NCBI GenBank assembly: GCA_022747635.1
Contig: JAKTNV010000026.1
Coordinates: 6,366,007-6,430,006 of the forward strand
Source of the DNA: Hetaerina americana
Lineage: Eukaryota > Arthropoda > Insecta > Odonata > Calopterygidae
Direction: 5' to 3'
DNA: 64,000 nucleotides
Position numbers and translations under genes: made by a program. Below, one piece after another: positions 57,805 through 64,000 of the stretch (positions are counted from its first letter, which is position 1; every line of letters starts with the position of its first letter). The notes beneath the pieces are model-generated. The model was not told the origin of the DNA. It did no database searches and worked only from the letters and a program-made list of their open reading frames with translations.

Positions 57805-60540
57805 CTATTCTTTATTTCTACCATTACATTTTCATACTGAACTAGATACAGTTGAGGTGCTAATAATTTTTTTCCTGATCACTACTCAGTGAGAGAATTT
57901 GGTTTTTCCAAAGAAACCCATTTCCGGTATTGCGTGGAAATATACGCTTGGTTTTCATCGAGAAGACTGGGTACAACTATCTGCATTTCTGGAAACTTGA
58001 AAGTGACATTCCAGTATCAACGCACCTCTTTTGCGGCTTTCGATAATCCCAAAAGGCTTGGTTAATGATTAAGTGTAAAAGAAATTCCCACCCACGTTAA
58101 AGCAAGAGATTATCCACATACTCTTTGGTCGTTTCCACTGGTATGCCTACAGACTCTGTCCTTAATTTCAACTTCTTTATATGAATTTGCAGTCAACTAA
58201 TCCCTGCCAAACCCACTCTGGCTCCAAAAATATTTTACCGTTCAATGCCTTTGGCACTGATAATTCCTTAAATAAATCCAACCATACTTAAGGTGTGAAA
58301 ATAAATGGATTGCCATCAAACGACTTGCTATTGACACTAAGCGTGACAATATAAATTAATTAATTGATATTGCATATTATTTATTACAAACAGAAGATAC
58401 CTTTGTAAGCGTTTACGGTACCGAACGATGGAATTAATTTGAAATATTATAGCATAATATATGTTCAACTTCAACTCTCCCTCATACAATTTTCATACCT
58501 TGAAATAAAATTTTATTTTTTATTCCATATTTCATTTTGCACAATTTAAGCCAATAAATTTGCTCAAAATGTTGAAAGTATACTCGCAATTAGCCTTAGA
58601 ATACATTTAAATAAAGTTAGTCGTTCGACCTTCGAAAAGTCAGTGCCTCTGCCATCAATTATAATTTACATCCTTCCCCAACATAATTCTCTTTCGTTAA
58701 GGTTTCGTGAACACAAGTTAGGCATGTTTTCTACAGCTGATGAACACTATGGTGCTGTAAGAGTTTTGCTTGAAATAGATCCGGGCCACACAAGGCTCTT
58801 ATTCATGTAAACTGGGAGCCAGGTTTCCCATTCCCATGAATTTCATTTCTGTTTGGTTCGCCTGCATTTCTTGGACAAGTAATTACGCAATACTGCCTAT
58901 GAAAATCGTAAGACCGACACACTGAAACCTTTGCGATGATCAATTAAAATTGCGCTGTTGATTTCAAATATAAACATCAAAGAGCATTCAGTCAGTGGCC
59001 TCATATTGCGGAAGCAGTTACAAATTACTTTCGCGTGCATACTAGGAGTGAGTTCCCACATCCTCGACAATCCAGTATAGGGTTATGGCTCCGAGAACAT
59101 AAATTGTTCCATTTTTGCTACAAAAGAACTGACGGCTAATGAAGCGATACCTCACTAGTTACCTTTTGTGTTTATGGTTATTTCAAAAATGCAATCACCA
59201 CCTATAATAGCTACAATAAAAACAATGGAGAGCATCATATTTGATATAAAAAATTAATTAAAAAACGCGTGAAATGAACCTACTGTAGCATTAATCGGTA
59301 TCAGCTTTATCTTATCTATCTTAATCTGGCTATCCAGTAAAAAACTGAAATCTAATAATATTTTACGGTTAAATTAAAATTTGTAGACATTTACAGGAAT
59401 ATTTTCTCTCTTTGTTATCGCAAACTTGTAGCATGGAGCAAAATACAATTATGACATTTTGTTAAGATTCAGAAATCATTTAATAGCATTTTAAACTTCT
59501 TTGTCGATTATTTACGATGCACAGTAAATATACCTCTCATGAATATTTATCATTTTTTGATATATTAATTAAAGGATCTAGTATGCTCAAATAATCCTTT
59601 AAAGTTCATCCCTTGGTAATTATAACCTAAATTAAATTCAGGACAAAATTCCCCCACTAATCTAGTTACATTACAGGTTCGGAAAACACAAGTGGGGAGT
59701 TATGTAGGCATTAATATGTGTATATGAAATTTGTCCATCAAGGAAAATTTAATTCCTTAAAACTATTTGTCTGGCCCAATCATAGAATTATCCAGAAAAC
59801 TACATCACTAAACGGTTGACCATCACACGGGCTCCAAGAAGGTAAATAGGAATGAAACTAATAGCGTCTCGAAGAGAAAAATAATTAAAGTTCTATGACA
59901 AACGGTGTTATTTCAGTATTGCGCAGATATTTTAGGCAAAATACCGTCTTTGTTATGGTAACATAATAACGAGGAATCAGTAAAATTTTTATCATGGAAG
60001 ACCTATAATCAAACCGAAAGAACTCGTATGAGTATAATAAATTTTCTACCCACTAATGTACCACGTGAAGTAAAATCCTGACACTAAAACTTTTAGCCTG
60101 TCTGAATATGTAGACAAAAGAGATTGAGCCTCCATGCGCTGTTTAAATTGCAAGCTCGATGCCCTCAGGTCAAGGAAAACTGCCCGATGAGTTAAACAAG
60201 AACTAAATGGCTAGACTTATTAATTATAGTTGCGCTGTTTATCATTCCCAATAACTACCAGGTGCCTATCGAAAGTACCCACGCATGCATTCCATGGCTA
60301 CGAAAAATAAAATTAATTTAAAAAAAGATAATTATTGGAAAGCTTGAATTAAAGAAGACTTGAAGCATTGCAGGATATTTTTTGCATCCTTCACCAAAGT
60401 TGATCAAGTCACGACTCTTCTATCATTCTAGAATTTCGTTTCTCAAGATACACATCGTTCCCACTTTATATTTCTGTTTGCGGTTTATCTTTCATTAAAA
60501 ATTCGACAGAATTAGATACCATTTCTTCATCATAATCATT
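57805..60540. other. AT-rich spacer, nothing firm
   Basis: An open frame without ATG at about 58950-59140 (+) contains FSQWPHIAEAVTNYFRVHTR. It runs across a GTGAGT site but has a poor acceptor and no known family. Nothing else recognised. Confidence 0.3.
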
Positions 60541-60589
60541 TCACCCCAACTCTGTAGACAATTTCAGTGAATAGCTGGCGCAATAAAGC

Positions 60590-61060
60590 AATACAATTCT
60601 CTGTAAACGGAGGACAGGGAGGGCAGCTTATGAAAAAAGAATCCCCGACTGGTGCTATTGTCACCAACGGCCGTCTCCCTTTTCGAACTGGACGAAACAC
60701 TACTTTTTGGTGTGCACAAATCCCGGCACCGCCTCACAAAAACAAGTGAAAGTCGTGCGATCCACACGATATGATCTGCTTCGTATTTGGCCGGTTCGGG
60801 GCCAGAGGCAGACAATTTCCTTGGCGAGAGTCATGGTTGACCACCAGCCCAGCCCCCGCACGCCTTCCCTCGTCCCAGCCCTCCCACTTAGTGATCACTC
60901 AGCTGTGCTCCGACTGAAACGTGGGCTCCCCGACCGTGCCTATATCTGAGCGGCAGGGGCGTGCTACGTGTTCTCCTTTGCCAATATTTCGGCGAGCAGC
61001 CGAAGGCCACAGTAGTGCGCCACCACAAAGGAAGGAGGACGGTCGAGGTGAAACCTGGAG
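60590..61060. other. GC-rich island
   Basis: GC-rich patch, most C-rich at 60835-60890, with overlapping frames on both strands and no recognised protein. Confidence 0.4.
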
Positions 61061-61974
61061 TACGAAGAGTGAATAAAATTATGTGGAATGGGAGGCGATA
61101 GGCAAAGCAACACTGTTTTCCTTAGTCGTTCAGAAGAAACGTCCCAGGAAGGCCTTGTTCTTCTTTTAGCTCCTACGAAAAGAGATTAAGAGCTCGGCCG
61201 CAATCACTCGCTCACTTTCGCAGTGACGAAATGGGAAAAAAATGAAGAAGACATCGATTAAGGGTGGCGATTTTTCCCTGGTCTTACTATGCAGCTTAGA
61301 AAACGGTGCCATCTCGAAACCTAGTTTTCAATCTTCAGTTATCAAGTTTCCTAATATTAAGTGGGCATGAAACTGAATGCATTTTTATCAATCAGGGAAA
61401 ATGAGATTATTAATTAAACTGAACAAAGAGGATGACAATTTTCCAATACATTCGTTCCAAGTATGTTATTGAGAAAAAGAAATGATATTTCAAGTATGGG
61501 CAATGCTAGCGTTGACAGGCCCATTAGTTAACCATTTTTTTGAATTACCAATTTAAGCAAATATCTTACCCTGAGTTCCTGAATGACTACCCTCGATAGT
61601 CTCTAGCTGTTCTCAAAATCACATTGTGGTTCAAGAAAGTGTAAGTAAATAACTATTAGTTCAGGAAGATAACTAGGTAACATAACGCACGAAGTTTGTA
61701 GAGCACACATGTAGTGTGGAGAGTAAAACGGCTTCAGGCATTGACTGACATATTTCGTAGCAGTGCTTTATTTTTAAATATGAAATTAATACCTATAAGG
61801 AAACATAATTCATCCGAATGGGATACGCTAATCGTATTTAATCAGCTGGAAACCTGTCAAATTTCATTACTCTATATTAATTATCAAACATATTTCACGC
61901 TATAAAAGGCGAGATCATGCGCATCTGCAGTGATTTATTGGGACTAATCATGGAAATGACTGTGGTGAAATTTA

Positions 61975-61980
<6 letters not shown>
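61060..61980. other. AT-rich spacer, nothing firm
   Basis: On the minus strand 36 bases near 61577-61612 (frame LETIEGSHSGTQ) lie between GAGAACAG and a donor-like TCAGG|GTAAGA. This is only a weak microexon candidate. Confidence 0.3.
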
Positions 61981-61982
<2 letters not shown>

Positions 61983-62006
<24 letters not shown>

Positions 62007-62007
62007 A
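61983..62007. repeat. (AT)n microsatellite
   Basis: Short uninterrupted AT run of about 25 bases. Confidence 0.9.
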
Positions 62008-62009
62008 CA

Positions 62010-63100
62010 TAGTATGAATTTTTTCAGAACGAGCTGTACAGCATTTGGGAGTATGCAACATTAATAAACGTTAAGATTCCTTTTATTAACTAAGCAGATG
62101 TCACCAAAAACAAGATATTCATTTATTGAACTAAATAACCAAAATATTAACTATTAGTGTACTATCTAATATCCAACGAATCTCAAATAAAAAATATTTT
62201 AGGCCGTGCACCGTTTACTCTGATGTGGAGAAGATTGGAAAAGTTTTCTCACCCAAAAAAAAAATTTGAAGGTTTACGCGAATCTCAATGGATTAAAAAA
62301 TTTGGTAAAAATATTGAATACTAAAGGATATAGGTTTCATTTTTCATTTAAAAATATTCAAAACTGGTATTCTAAGGAAAACGTATTTATCTTGATAGAG
62401 CTGGTGCTTTCCAGGAGACCGAGCTTGATGAAATCTTGTCGGGATTTCCACCGAGTAAAGACCTTCATTTCTGCCAACGATAGAATTCCCTCAAAAGCCA
62501 TGATCACAATGGATGGACTATTAGGACATCGAAACAACCTGATGATATTGAGAGAGTCGGATATCGACGTCGATAGAGTTTTTGGCCCGTTGAAAATCCT
62601 AAGATGATTTTCTTCCTACCGCTCAATGTTATTTTTAATTAACACCAATGAAACTGATGAGCTGAGCCTTCTCTAAAAATTGGTTTAGCCATGGTGATAA
62701 AAACAGACATAAGAAAGTTTCAAACATCAAAGCAGTTCATTCTAGAGAAAATTTCATCGGCACTGCTAAATTTCAAAATTTCTCACCGTCAGAAAAAAAA
62801 TTCCTCTTAATTAGGTAATATTAATGAAAACCATTTTCTCTCTCGAAATCATTAATTTCATTGAGGAAAGGGTTCATCGCAGTGGATTTAATGAATTAAT
62901 CAAAAATGCTTTATGCTATAGGTTATCCACACATACTTACACACACAACATACCCACCACATTTATAAGCATGTCAAGGTCCAGAGAAGCAATCAAATTT
63001 TCTTTAACAGAGGGAAAATAACGGGTAATACAAATAGTAACACGTGAAATATAGCATAATTATATATAATAAACATATCTGTTTATTTTCTCTTGATGAG
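62010..63100. other. Spacer with one double-open segment
   Basis: From about 62400 to 62607 both strands are open. Plus: RRPSLMKSCRDFHRVKTF and following residues to TAA-free end at TGA. Minus: PSIVIMAFEGILSLAEMKVF. Either could be an old retroelement fragment; neither is recognised. Confidence 0.3.
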
Positions 63101-63104
63101 TCCC

Positions 63105-63420
63105 TCTTGGCGTTCCACCATATTTCCTGCTTTGACCGCTACCCGCCACCCCACTCCCCTTCTCCCTCCGCTTCCTTCTCTTACGAGGCCTCCTCTCGCC
63201 TTTGCTATCTCTACCGTTAAAGTGACCTCAATCGCATGCCTCCTTGCACTCCTCGCAGTTTGAGGCCGCCTCATCCTCACTAGACCCCCGGACTTCCCTC
63301 CCTCTCACTCCCTCGCTCCTTTGGGGCGGGCAAAAAGGGGAGGGGCAGGGTGCATCGGCAAGAGACGGAAATTCGTCCATAGCCCTTCCACACATGGAGG
63401 ACCACCTGGGCGTTGAAGTC
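63105..63420. other. C-rich GC island
   Basis: Pyrimidine-rich plus strand at 63110-63310 (CCACCCCACTCCCCTTCTCC), then GC-rich to 63420. Overlapping frames on both strands reflect base bias. Confidence 0.45.
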
Positions 63421-63424
63421 ATCG

Positions 63425-63890
63425 CGTGACACAACCGATTGACTGCTGTCCAAAAAAATCGCCATTGTTATACGAAACTACTTTCGTCCGAGTTCGGGGA
63501 CAACTCCTATGTCGTCCCGACCGCGCCCACTCGAGAGTGAAAAGAATGTTCGATTTGCGAGACCACGACATGGGTGAATATTAATGTCCATCATAGTATC
63601 TGCTTTCCCTTTCGCCGGGACTTCCTGCGGAAAATAGAATGGCACGATGTCAGAAGACAATGGAATACTGGCACGACGACCCACATCCTACGTAACAGCT
63701 TACGGTGTTTAGTGACATCAATTGCAGTCCCGCATAAAGATATAATATTCCATAGTTATAATTTCACGGGCAGAGATAGACGGGAGAAATTAAGCTTCAT
63801 GAATTACTTTTGTGTTTCTCGAAGAAAAAGCCTTGGTGTCATTATTTTAAAATTAAATGTAATTTTCAATTATTAATTTGAAATCGGGGG
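63425..63890. other. Spacer, nothing recognised
   Basis: No supported feature. The frame 63574-63876 (+) is unrecognised. Confidence 0.3.
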
Positions 63891-63892
63891 GA

Positions 63893-64000
63893 AGCGGTAA
63901 TAGTCCAGGGGTAGAGCGTTGGAGTACTGAACGGAGGGTCTGGGGTCGATTCCCGGGGACGCGTCTGGGAACCCTCAGCTTCACAAAAACTGTGTGATTT
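63893..64000 (+). repeat. SINE family 1, copy 6 (cut by window end)
   Basis: The best-preserved head of the family: A box TAGTCCAGGGG (63901-63911), GTTGGAGTACTGAACGGAGG, B box GGGTCGATTCC (about 63943-63953), then CTCAGCTTCAC and TGTGTGATTT as in copy 1. It continues past the window. Confidence 0.85.

Noticed and set aside
1..64000. CRISPR arrays, rRNA genes, bacterial operons or viral genomes
   Set aside because: There are no direct-repeat/spacer arrays, no rRNA-like sequence, no Shine-Dalgarno organised genes and no recognisable viral genes.

Overview
This is nuclear DNA from a multicellular animal, most likely an arthropod and probably an insect. The evidence is AT-rich, gene-poor sequence with few long reading frames, GT-AG style splice signals, two kinds of mariner DNA transposon, degraded RTE-type LINEs, tRNA-derived SINEs and long (AT)n microsatellites. 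There are no bacterial operons, ribosome binding sites or CRISPR arrays. I cannot name the species.

Host genes: almost everything is intronic or intergenic. Two well-bounded coding exons of unrecognised protein(s) lie on the minus strand, at 632-844 and 44021-44244. Both have a polypyrimidine tract plus AG acceptor, an AAG|GT donor and GC content above their surroundings. They may be exons of one gene with very long introns, or of two genes. Weaker exon candidates with splice-like borders are at 9665-9784 (possible last exon with stop and AATAAA), 15614-15707, 33119-33167, 46831-46941 and 50559-50734.

Mobile DNA: the clearest gene is a full-length mariner at 30307-31640. It has 33-bp terminal inverted repeats that I read as identical, a TA duplication and an unbroken 360-residue transposase with all three catalytic aspartates. 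A second mariner type is present only as an internally deleted relic (15845-16768). An RTE-like LINE is present as three dead, 5'-truncated copies (22885-23815 +, 27865-29060 +, 56985-57800 -). Six copies of one tRNA-derived SINE family (44, 11376, 13349, 16841, 39751, 63893) and one of another (11700-11968) are scattered on both strands. Four inverted duplications (61-129, 35535-35725, 37055-37226, 50091-50286) stand out. Two of them carry a hammerhead-like core motif of the kind known from Penelope-like elements, and a single copy lies at 27680.

Between these lie GC- or pyrimidine-rich islands (about 2.0, 3.6, 5.5, 6.7, 11.1, 17.9, 19.6, 25.8, 39.0, 53.8, 56.3, 60.8 and 63.2 kb) in AT-rich DNA. 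They generate many spurious reading frames and may be regulatory. Coordinates of degraded repeats are approximate, because they come from reading alone.
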